Assembly: GCA_023145555.1 (NCBI GenBank) | Contig: JAGLDO010000046.1 | Span: 1-14,136 of the forward strand | Direction: 5' to 3' | From: Bacteroidales bacterium | GTDB lineage: Bacteria; Bacteroidota; Bacteroidia; Bacteroidales; B39-G9 | DNA length: 14,136 bases | In this document: piece after piece, positions 7,239-14,136 of the stretch | How positions within the stretch are numbered: the stretch's first letter is position 1 | Layout of the letters: each line of letters opens with the position of its first letter | Position numbers and translations under genes: made by a program | The notes under the pieces: model-generated | What the model saw: only the letters and a program-made list of their open reading frames with translations | The model's database searches: none | Told to the model about the DNA's origin: nothing

Positions 7239-8994
7239 ATTAACAACAGGAAAAATTCAAAGTATTATTGCAAACTTACTTATTGTTGAAGCAGACGGTC
7301 CTGTTTCTCAAAATGAAATTTGCTACATTAAAATACCTGGCGTTCAATTAATGGCTGAGGTTATTAAAATTAATGGAAATAATGCTTACATTCAAGTTTT
7401 TGAAAGCACAAGAGGATTAAAGGTTGGTGATTCTGTAGAATTTACCGGTCATATGCTTGAAGTAACTCTAGGACCCGGAATTTTATCTAAAAACTTTGAT
7501 GGGCTTCAAAACGATTTAGATAAAATGGATGGTGTTTTCCTTAAAAGAGGTGATTACACTAATCCCCTTGAAGATGACAAACTCTGGGAATTTAAAGCTA
7601 TTGCGAAAGCAGGTGATAAAGTTTTTGCCGGAGATTGGCTGGGAGAAGTTAAAGAAAACTGGATACCTCACAAAATTATGGTTCCTTTTAAATTTATCGG
7701 CTCTTATACCATTAAAAGCATTGTTTCTGAAGGTGAGTATAAAATTAATGATACCATTGCAGTTTTATCTAATGAAAAAAATGAAGATATTGCTATTACA
7801 ATGATTCAAAAATGGCCTGTAAGAATTCCAATAAAAAATTACAAATCTAAACCTCGCCCGTTTAAAATAATGGAAACAGGTGTTCGAACAATGGATATTT
7901 TAAATCCTATTGTTGAAGGCGGAACAGGTTTTATCCCCGGACCTTTTGGAAGTGGAAAAACCGTACTGCAACACGGCTTGGCAAAACAGGCTGAAGCAGA
8001 CTTAATTATTGTTGCGGCTTGTGGTGAACGTGCCAACGAAGTTGTTGAAATTTTCAAAGAATATCCGGAATTAAACGACCCAAGAACAGGGAGAAAACTT
8101 ATTGAAAGAACAACAATTGTTGCAAACACATCTAATATGCCGGTTGCTGCTCGTGAAGCTTCTGTTTACACAGCCATGACATTATGTGAATATTATCGTT
8201 CAATGGGACTTAGAGTACTATTATTAGCGGATTCAACATCACGTTGGGCACAAGCTCTAAGAGAAATGTCAAACAGAATGGAAGAGTTACCCGGACCTGA
8301 TGCTTTCCCTATGGACTTATCGGCTATTGTGTCAAGCTTTTATGCAAGAGCAGGTTACGTCTATCTTAATAATGGCAAAACCGGTTCTGTAACATTTATA
8401 GGTACGGTATCACCTGCCGGAGGTAACTTAAAAGAACCTGTAACTGAATCCACAAAAAAAGCAGCACGTTGTTTTTACGCTCTTTCTCAACAAAGAGCTG
8501 ACAGTAAAAGATATCCTGCTATTGATCCAATTGACAGCTATTCTAAATATCTTGAATATCCTGAATTTATTGAATATATTCAGAAGAATATTTCTTCAGA
8601 TTGGATTGAAGATGTTTTATATACAAAAAATATATTACTTAGAGGTAAAGAGGCTTATGAGCAAATAAATATTCTTGGTGACGATGGTGTTCCAATAAGC
8701 TATCACCTAAACTTTTGGAAATCAGAAATTATCGATTTTGTAATACTTCAGCAAGATGCTTTTGATGATGTTGATGCTTCAACACCTATTAAACGTCAAA
8801 AATATATGCTTAAATCAATAATTAATATTTGTAAAAACGATTATAATTTTGATTCTTTCGAAGAAGTTAATCACTACTTTAAAAAAATCATTAACTTTTG
8901 TAAACAAATGAATTATTCTGATTTTCAGTCAGAACAATTTAAAGAGTATGAAAAAAAATTGAATACTACTATTGAAGAAAGGAAAATTGCATAA
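7225..8994 (+). CDS. atpA: V-type ATP synthase catalytic subunit A
   Basis: This 589-residue catalytic subunit of the A3B3 head binds and hydrolyses (or makes) ATP in the cytoplasm. It has an N-terminal beta-barrel (about 1-75), the bulge domain specific to V/A-type A subunits (about 110-195), and then the nucleotide-binding domain. Walker A is GPFGSGKT at 239-246. GERANE follows at 267-272, with Glu268 as the expected catalytic glutamate, and the Walker B region is LLLADSTSRWAQALRE. SPAGGNLKEPVT and the C-terminal helical domain are also typical. All key residues look intact. The ATG at 7225 sits within the end of the DUF2764 gene (14-bp overlap), and its stop shares one base with the subunit B start (TAATG), indicating tight coupling. 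Confidence 0.98.
   Translation: MAKNKLTTGKIQSIIANLLIVEADGPVSQNEICYIKIPGVQLMAEVIKINGNNAYIQVFESTRGLKVGDSVEFTGHMLEVTLGPGILSKNFDGLQNDLDKMDGVFLKRGDYTNPLEDDKLWEFKAIAKAGDKVFAGDWLGEVKENWIPHKIMVPFKFIGSYTIKSIVSEGEYKINDTIAVLSNEKNEDIAITMIQKWPVRIPIKNYKSKPRPFKIMETGVRTMDILNPIVEGGTGFIPGPFGSGKTVLQHGLAKQAEADLIIVAACGERANEVVEIFKEYPELNDPRTGRKLIERTTIVANTSNMPVAAREASVYTAMTLCEYYRSMGLRVLLLADSTSRWAQALREMSNRMEELPGPDAFPMDLSAIVSSFYARAGYVYLNNGKTGSVTFIGTVSPAGGNLKEPVTESTKKAARCFYALSQQRADSKRYPAIDPIDSYSKYLEYPEFIEYIQKNISSDWIEDVLYTKNILLRGKEAYEQINILGDDGVPISYHLNFWKSEIIDFVILQQDAFDDVDASTPIKRQKYMLKSIINICKNDYNFDSFEEVNHYFKKIINFCKQMNYSDFQSEQFKEYEKKLNTTIEERKIA
8977..8983 (+). promoter_or_regulatory. Shine-Dalgarno-like site before subunit B
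   Basis: GAAAGGA ends 10 bp before the ATG at 8994, inside the end of the subunit A gene. Confidence 0.45.
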
Positions 8995-10319
8995 TGGAAA
9001 CAAAAGCTTTTCAAAAGATATACACTAAAATTACTCAGGTAACAAAAGCAACATGTTCGTTATCTGCACCTGGTATTGGTTACGAAGAATTAGCTATTAT
9101 TAATGGCAGATTAGCACAGGTTGTTAAAATTAACAAAGATATTGTTACTCTTCAAGTATTTTCAGGTACAGAAGGAATACCTACTAATGCAGAAGTCGTT
9201 TTTATGGGAAAGCCTCCTACACTAAAAGTTAGTGACGAATTATCCGGAAGGATATTCAATGCATATGGAGAACCCATTGACGATATGCCTGACATTCAAG
9301 GAGAAGAAAGAGAAATTGGAAGTCCATCTGTTAATCCTGTAAGGAGAGAACAACCATCAGAACTTATTGCAACAGGTATTGCAGGTATTGACCTTAACAA
9401 TACTATTGTTACAGGACAAAAAATTCCATTTTTCGCTGACCCCGACCAACCTTTTAATCAGGTTATGGCTATGGTTGCACTTAGAGCTCAAGCCGACAGA
9501 ATCATACTTGGCGGTATGGGAATGACTAACGATGACTTTTTATTCTATAAAAATGTATTCGAAAACGCCGGTGCTTCCGACCGTATTGTTAGTTTTATCA
9601 ATACTACAGAAAATCCTTCTGTTGAACGTTTATTGGTTCCTGATATGGCTCTTACAGCAGCAGAATATTTTGCTGTTGATAAAAACGAAAAAGTTTTAGT
9701 ATTGCTTACTGATATGACACTTTATGCAGATGCGTTAAGTATTGTATCGAACCGTATGGATCAAATACCTTCTAAAGACAGTATGCCCGGTTCATTATAT
9801 AGTGATTTAGCAAAAATTTACGAAAAAGCAGTTCAGTTTCCTGAAGGTGGATCAATAACTATTATTGCTGTTACTACATTATCAGGTGGTGATATTACAC
9901 ACGCTATTCCTGATAATACAGGTTATATAACCGAAGGTCAGCTTTTCCTTAGAAAAGATTCAGATATTGGTAAAGTTATTGTTGACCCGTTTAGAAGCTT
10001 ATCTCGTTTGAAACAACTTGTTATTGGTAAACAAACACGTGAAGATCATCCTCAGGTAATGAATGCAGCTATTCGCCTTTTTGCTGATGCTGCTAATGCT
10101 AAAACAAAATTACAAAACGGCTTCGACCTTAGCGATTATGACGAAAGAACATTAAATTTTGCTAAAGATTATTCAAACGATCTTCTTGCTATTGATGTTA
10201 ATATTGAAATAAATAAGATGATTGATACAGGATGGAATTTGTTTAAAAAACATTTCACTCCTGAAGAAGTTGCTATTAAAAAAGAATTTGTTGACAAATA
10301 TTGGCCAAAAAATGAGTAA
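8994..10319 (+). CDS. atpB: V-type ATP synthase subunit B (non-catalytic head subunit)
   Basis: This 441-residue partner of subunit A in the A3B3 head makes up the interface side of each nucleotide site. The N-terminal beta-barrel is followed by DELSGRIFNAYGEPIDD (81-97) and NPVRREQPSELIATGIAGID. The position of the P-loop is occupied by GQKIPFFADPDQPFNQ (141-156). It lacks the GxxxxGKT pattern, as expected for a non-catalytic B subunit, and by memory it is of the Chlamydia/Borrelia/Bacteroidota type. Other marks are ILGGMGMTNDDFLF, FINTTENPSVERLLVPDMALTAAEY and VLLTDMTLYADALS. It overlaps subunit A by one base. An unusual 194-bp gap, described separately, splits it from subunit D. Confidence 0.97.
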   Translation: METKAFQKIYTKITQVTKATCSLSAPGIGYEELAIINGRLAQVVKINKDIVTLQVFSGTEGIPTNAEVVFMGKPPTLKVSDELSGRIFNAYGEPIDDMPDIQGEEREIGSPSVNPVRREQPSELIATGIAGIDLNNTIVTGQKIPFFADPDQPFNQVMAMVALRAQADRIILGGMGMTNDDFLFYKNVFENAGASDRIVSFINTTENPSVERLLVPDMALTAAEYFAVDKNEKVLVLLTDMTLYADALSIVSNRMDQIPSKDSMPGSLYSDLAKIYEKAVQFPEGGSITIIAVTTLSGGDITHAIPDNTGYITEGQLFLRKDSDIGKVIVDPFRSLSRLKQLVIGKQTREDHPQVMNAAIRLFADAANAKTKLQNGFDLSDYDERTLNFAKDYSNDLLAIDVNIEINKMIDTGWNLFKKHFTPEEVAIKKEFVDKYWPKNE

Positions 10320-10321
10320 TA

Positions 10322-10356
10322 GAATTAGGAATTAAGATTTAAGATTTTAGAATTAA
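10322..10356. repeat. Five tandem heptamers after subunit B
   Basis: Starting 2 bp after the subunit B stop are GAATTAG, GAATTAA, GATTTAA, GATTTTA and GAATTAA, five units in exact 7-bp register. The unit is the same as that at 3261-3281. Farther on, CTAAAAT occurs twice in tandem (10461-10474). Its sequence is the reverse complement of the ATTTTAG at 10344-10350. Confidence 0.8.
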
Positions 10357-10471
10357 AGATATAGATTTGATTAAGTCAACTGAAAAACTTGATTTTCTAA
10401 TTAAAGAATCGGATGAGTTTGTTGCAATCTTTACATCAGCATTAAAGACTTTAAATAAACCTAAAATCTAA
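10343..10471 (+). pseudogene. Relic of a four-helix-bundle (23S IVS-type) protein gene
   Basis: This frame is open from 10343 to a TAA at 10469-10471 but has no ATG and is only about 42 codons long. Its end reads KLDFLIKESDEFVAIF followed by TSALKTLNKPKI. That resembles the last helix of the small four-helix-bundle proteins first found in 23S rRNA intervening sequences, which typically finish with an acidic 'E-x-x-E-L-I-x-I-L-x-S-x-I-K-T' helix. About the last third of such a protein would be represented. A 9-bp inverted repeat, AGATTTTAG (10342-10350) and CTAAAATCT (10461-10469), brackets it. I read it as a decayed insertion inside the ATPase operon. A short expressed peptide from TTG 10367 cannot be excluded. 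The family match is from memory and moderate. Confidence 0.5.
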
Positions 10472-10513
10472 AATAGCTATTAACACTATGACCAATTACA
10501 TAATATTTGAATT

Positions 10514-11113
10514 ATGGCTATAAAATTTCAATATAATAAGACCTGTTTGCAGGACTTAAAAAAACAATTAAAGATTAGAGTCGATGTTTTACCTATTATC
10601 AAAAACAAAGAGTCTGCTTTACGTATGGAAGTAAAAAGAGCTAAAAATCAAGCTCGTTCTTTAGATAAAGCTCTCAAGAGTAAAATGCAAGAATATGACA
10701 ATATTGTAAGACTTTGGGGAGAATTTGATGAAAATTTACTTCGTATTGATGATGTTAAAATAAGCATTAAAAAAATTGCAGGTGTAAACACACCTGTTTT
10801 GGAAGATATTATCTTCTCAACACAAAATTTTAGCTTGTTTAACAAACCGGAATGGTTCTTAGATGGTATTTCTATTTTAAAAGATTTAGCAAAAATTGGT
10901 ATTGAAAAAAACTTTTATTTTCGCAAAATGGATTTATTACTTTATGCCAGAAGAAAAACCACACAAAAAGTTAATCTTTACGAAAAGATACAAATACCGG
11001 GATATGAAGAAGCAATCATGAAAATAAAACGATTTATGGAAGATGAAGAAAATCTTTCTAAATCGGCACAAAAAATCTTGAAAAAACGTCAAGAAGAAAG
11101 GGAGGCTGCATAA
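10514..11113 (+). CDS. atpD: V-type ATP synthase subunit D (central shaft)
   Basis: This 199-residue protein is the rotor shaft that turns inside the A3B3 head and transmits torque to the membrane ring. It begins IKFQYNKTCLQDLKKQLKIR, followed by long N- and C-terminal helices suited to an antiparallel coiled coil (about 5-75 and 120-199). The middle is variable, and the C-terminal segment RKTTQKVNLYEKIQIPGYEEAIMKIKRFMEDEE is the conserved V-D ending (KVNALEYVxIP-like). The ATG at 10514 is the first possible start, since TGA lies in frame two codons earlier. Unlike its neighbours it has no Shine-Dalgarno site, and the upstream 194 bp look like inserted DNA. Its stop shares one base with the subunit I start (TAATG). 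Confidence 0.93.
   Translation: MAIKFQYNKTCLQDLKKQLKIRVDVLPIIKNKESALRMEVKRAKNQARSLDKALKSKMQEYDNIVRLWGEFDENLLRIDDVKISIKKIAGVNTPVLEDIIFSTQNFSLFNKPEWFLDGISILKDLAKIGIEKNFYFRKMDLLLYARRKTTQKVNLYEKIQIPGYEEAIMKIKRFMEDEENLSKSAQKILKKRQEEREAA
11100..11105 (+). promoter_or_regulatory. Shine-Dalgarno site of subunit I
   Basis: GGGAGG ends 7 bp before the ATG at 11113, an ideal core and spacing, located inside the end of the subunit D gene. Confidence 0.65.
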
Positions 11114-12888
11114 TGATTATTCCTATGAAAAAATATTCTTTTTTGGTGTATCATCAAGAATACAAACCTTTTCTTGTTGATATTCAAAACATTGGGGTTC
11201 TCGATGTTATTAAAAAGAATATTGATTTAGACGAAAATTCTCAAAACAAATTAAGTCTCATTAATGAATTAACCAAAACAATAAAGTTTTTAAAGTTAAG
11301 ACAGTCGAATCCTGAGACTACTGACGAAAAGATTGACGGACTTGAATTGTTTAATTCAATTACTGAAAAACAAAAAAAACTTGAAGAGTTAAACACTCAA
11401 ATTGAAATTATTAATAAAGAAATTGAGAATATTAATCCTTGGGGTGATTTTTCGTTAGAAACAATTGAAAATCTTAATAAAGCTAATTTTCATGTTCGGT
11501 TTTTTATTGCTGAAGAAAGAAAATTTTCTGAAGAATGGGATGAAAAGTATAATCTGTTAGAAATTAATAAGTATAAATCGAATGCTTATTTCATTATTAT
11601 TTCGAAAGATAATAATGAAATTGATATTGAAGCTGATGAAATAAAAATGCCTGAACGACCCGTTTCTGAGGTTTTAAAAATCAAACAGGAAATTGAAAAT
11701 GAAATTCAGGAGATTTATTCTCAGCTTAGTGAATATTCAAACAAATTTATACCTGCATTAACAGAAAAACTTAATAGCTTAAAAAAAGAATTTGAGTTTG
11801 ATAATGTTCTATTAAACACCACACACGAAGCTGAAAACAAACTGATGGTTTTGCAGGGTTGGGTAGCCGTCACAAAAGAAGAGGAATTAAAAAATTATCT
11901 TGATAAAAAAGGTATTATTTATTTTTCGGAAGATGCCAAAAAAGAAGAAAAAGTACCAATACTATTAAAGAACAATAAATTTTCAAGTTTATTTGAACCT
12001 ATTGGGAAATTGTTTTCTATGCCCTCATATCAAGAGTTAGACCTTACTGCATATTTTGCTCCGTTTTTTATGCTTTTCTTTGGATTTTGCTTAGGTGATA
12101 CCGGTTATGGCATTGTTCTGCTAGTAGCTGCTTCATTATTAAAATTAAAATTCAAGAATAAAAAAGACGTAAAACCATTATTAAGCTTAGTGCAGTTTTT
12201 AGGCATTGGCACAATAATTATGGGAGCTGTTTCCGGTACATTGTTTGGTGTATCGTTAGGAAAAGTTGAGTCTATTGGCAATATGAAAGATATATTTTTA
12301 TCAAACGATCAATTATTGAATTTTTCAATGGCACTTGGTGGCGTTCAAATAATTTTTGGTATTGTATTACGTGCTGTTAATAAAATTAAACAACAAGGAT
12401 TTATTTTTGCTATCCCTGAATTTGGTTGGATATTATTACTTATTAGTATTCTAGACTTAGCATTGATAAAATATATGGTTTCTGTTTCACAAATAGCATT
12501 ATATATTAGTCTTGGAATGATTGTATTTTTCAGCAATCCAAAAGGAAATATTTTTGCAGCAATAGGCAAAGGAATTTGGGATTTATACGGAATAACAGGT
12601 ATTTTTGGTGATGTACTCTCATACATTCGTTTATTTGCCCTTGGTGTTTCAAGTTCTATTTTAGGATTTGTAATAAACAGCATGGCATTACAGGTGAAAG
12701 AAATTCCTTATATAGGATACGGTATTTTCATATTATTCTTGGTACTTGGTCATACCGGAAATATTCTATTATCATCTTTAGGGTCTTTTGTTCATCCAAT
12801 GCGTTTAACATTTGTAGAATTTTATAAAAATGCAGGTTTTGAAGGCGGTGGAAAAGAATACAAACCCTTTTCAAATAAAATAAAATAG
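11113..12888 (+). CDS. atpI: V-type ATP synthase subunit I (membrane stator, a-subunit homologue)
   Basis: This 591-residue protein has a cytoplasmic N-terminal half (to about 305) with coiled-coil stretches (85-107 and 185-230), which anchors the peripheral stalks. The membrane half starts at LTAYFAPFFMLFFGFCLGDTGYG (about 311-333) and has seven or so helices. It provides the ion half-channels against the K ring. Arg506 in SYIRLFALGVSSSILG is the expected essential arginine that releases the ion from the ring glutamate. GHTGNILLSSLGSFVHPMRLTFVEFYKNAGFEGGGKEYKPF is the standard family ending. It has a strong Shine-Dalgarno site and one-base overlap with subunit D. By memory the length is slightly short of many archaeal versions but normal for this bacterial group. 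Confidence 0.95.
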   Translation: MIIPMKKYSFLVYHQEYKPFLVDIQNIGVLDVIKKNIDLDENSQNKLSLINELTKTIKFLKLRQSNPETTDEKIDGLELFNSITEKQKKLEELNTQIEIINKEIENINPWGDFSLETIENLNKANFHVRFFIAEERKFSEEWDEKYNLLEINKYKSNAYFIIISKDNNEIDIEADEIKMPERPVSEVLKIKQEIENEIQEIYSQLSEYSNKFIPALTEKLNSLKKEFEFDNVLLNTTHEAENKLMVLQGWVAVTKEEELKNYLDKKGIIYFSEDAKKEEKVPILLKNNKFSSLFEPIGKLFSMPSYQELDLTAYFAPFFMLFFGFCLGDTGYGIVLLVAASLLKLKFKNKKDVKPLLSLVQFLGIGTIIMGAVSGTLFGVSLGKVESIGNMKDIFLSNDQLLNFSMALGGVQIIFGIVLRAVNKIKQQGFIFAIPEFGWILLLISILDLALIKYMVSVSQIALYISLGMIVFFSNPKGNIFAAIGKGIWDLYGITGIFGDVLSYIRLFALGVSSSILGFVINSMALQVKEIPYIGYGIFILFLVLGHTGNILLSSLGSFVHPMRLTFVEFYKNAGFEGGGKEYKPFSNKIK

Positions 12889-12917
12889 ATTTAAATTAAC
12901 TTAAAATTAACAATTAA

Positions 12918-13397
<480 letters not shown>

Positions 13398-13449
13398 ATA
13401 AAAATTAATTATATTTCTATTGCGTTTTATAATTAAGTTATAAAAAATT

Positions 13450-13498
13450 AATTACCCTGTTTGATATTTATTTTTATTATCAGACAGGGTAATTTTTT
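13450..13498 (+). terminator. Rho-independent terminator of the V-type ATPase operon
   Basis: A 17-bp stem pairs AATTACCCTGTTTGATA (13450-13466) with TATCAGACAGGGTAATT (13478-13494), with one G-U pair and an 11-base loop. A run of six T residues (13493-13498) overlaps the stem end. An A-run at 13442-13447 on the other side means it could also act on minus-strand transcripts. Confidence 0.93.
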
Positions 13499-13534
13499 AT
13501 TGTTTAATTGTTTTATTCATTTTCAGACATAGTA

Positions 13535-14136
13535 GGGCTCACTTTAAAATTCCGGGGGATTAGGCATAAATTTTAACAAGTCTGAATAAAAAGAATGATA
13601 TATCTGTCACACCTCTTTGTGAAGCACGAAAAGCTTTTATCTTAGCATTAAAAAATTCTGCCGAAGCATTTGTACTTCTGTTGTCAAAGAAATTTAGTAT
13701 CTCTGGATAATGACTATAAATAGTTGCCGATATTGTATTAAATGATTTAAATCCTGATTCTGTAATTTCATTAAACCATCTTGCCAATTTTGTATAAGCT
13801 ACGCCCTTTTCTTTAGTATGAGAAAATATCATTCTTAAACGGTGTGTTAGATTGTAAGCCTTTTTTATATCAGGATATTGTTCAAATAGAATTTGGGCTC
13901 TTTGTTTCTGTTTTTCTGTCCATTTTTCGGTAGATTTAAATAATAAATATCGACTGCGTGCCAATAATTATTTTCGAGAGTCTCCATTTGAAAATAGAAT
14001 AGGAATGTACTTTGTACCATCTGTTCTCGCATTTTCTATAGCATTTGTTTCTTCGTTTATAGCATCCCATCTATGAGCAATGCGCATTTCTTGAAGTGCA
14101 TCGTAAGCTAATTTCTGGACATGAAAACGATCAATA
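13535..14136 (-). mobile_element. ISL3-type insertion sequence, one end (continues beyond window)
   Basis: The element carries the transposase described separately and runs off the right edge. Its inner end is probably near 13535, where GGGCTCACTTTAAAATTCC begins. ISL3-family ends commonly start with GG and often GGCTC, so the match is suggestive. The other end is not in the window, so neither the terminal repeat nor the target duplication (8 bp in this family, which would be ACATAGTA at 13527-13534) can be confirmed. Confidence 0.65.
13560..14136 (-). pseudogene. ISL3-family transposase with an in-frame stop (5' part outside window)
   Basis: The minus strand encodes the C-terminal part of a DDE transposase of the ISL3 type. 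From the window edge the frame reads IDRFHVQKLAYDALQEMR, where the Asp (codon 14130-14132) is the expected second catalytic acid. After SNGDSRK a TAA (13968-13970) interrupts the frame. The same frame then resumes with LLARSRYLLFKS. The last catalytic acid is Glu in NRSTNASAEFFNAKIKAF (codon 13656-13658), and the protein ends FLFRLVKIYA. Relatives as I remember them read K-Q-L-L-A-R-S-R-Y at the break, so a single CAA-to-TAA change explains the stop. A restart at TTG 13964 would lack catalytic Asp residues, so the copy is probably inactive. Sequencing error is the alternative. Confidence 0.85.

Noticed and set aside
7529..8129. Alternative frames (plus 7529-7804, minus 7839-8129) within subunit A
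   Set aside because: Both lie inside an intact catalytic subunit gene and encode no recognisable protein.
8994..10319. Missing GxxxxGKT P-loop in subunit B taken as a defect
   Set aside because: Non-catalytic B subunits of V/A-type ATPases normally lack a working P-loop, so this is expected.
10648..10845. Minus-strand open frame within subunit D
   Set aside because: Antisense shadow of a conserved gene with no independent support.
12345..12683. Minus-strand open frame (112 codons) within subunit I
   Set aside because: It mirrors the membrane-helix coding part of subunit I and resembles no family.
13968..13970. In-frame TAA in the transposase as programmed readthrough or a recoded genetic code
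   Set aside because: Several genes in the window end normally in TAA, and no readthrough signal is visible. A point mutation or sequence error is simpler.

Overview
The window is AT-rich chromosomal DNA that looks like a member of the Bacteroidota, most likely Bacteroidales. The GlyA sequence, the ExbB-ExbD-TonB set and a seven-gene V-type ATPase operon containing a DUF2764 gene all have the character of that group. Most genes outside the ATPase operon lack Shine-Dalgarno sites, and candidate promoters resemble the Bacteroidota -7 box TAnnTTTG. This placement rests on remembered family features, not on a database search.

Layout. Positions 1-292 (minus strand) hold the start of a lipoprotein gene that runs off the left edge. 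It is divergent from glyA (520-1800, plus), which ends in a strong terminator. Next come two closely spaced plus-strand membrane-protein genes: an isoprenylcysteine methyltransferase-like protein (1909-2490) and a TSUP/TauE-type transporter (2493-3260). A heptamer-repeat tract (3261-3316) separates them from a convergent minus-strand operon, exbB-exbD-tonB (5370 down to 3321). A 372-bp AT-rich divergent spacer (5371-5742) follows. The plus-strand V-type ATPase operon (5743-13397) reads subunit E, DUF2764 protein, A, B, D, I, K and closes with a 17-bp hairpin terminator. The right edge (about 13535-14136, minus) is one end of an ISL3-type insertion sequence whose transposase frame carries an in-frame TAA.

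How the genes fit together. The ATPase operon encodes catalytic head subunits A and B, central shaft D, peripheral stalk E, membrane stator I and rotor ring K. No recognisable F, G/H or classical C gene is present. The DUF2764 protein shows two segments that resemble subunit C and may take its place. All five residues that bind Na+ in the Enterococcus hirae K ring appear to be conserved, so a sodium-coupled enzyme is a reasonable prediction. The divergent ExbB-ExbD-TonB genes encode an ion-driven motor for outer-membrane work, so the divergent spacer separates two ion-gradient machines.

What stands out. A 194-bp insertion-like spacer between the B and D genes carries tandem heptamers and a relic that looks like the end of a four-helix-bundle (23S IVS) protein. 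The same heptamer occurs at 3261. A long perfect inverted repeat overlaps the candidate glyA promoter. I did not find a clearly undescribed system. The DUF2764 subunit and the heptamer/four-helix cassette are the best candidates for further examination.
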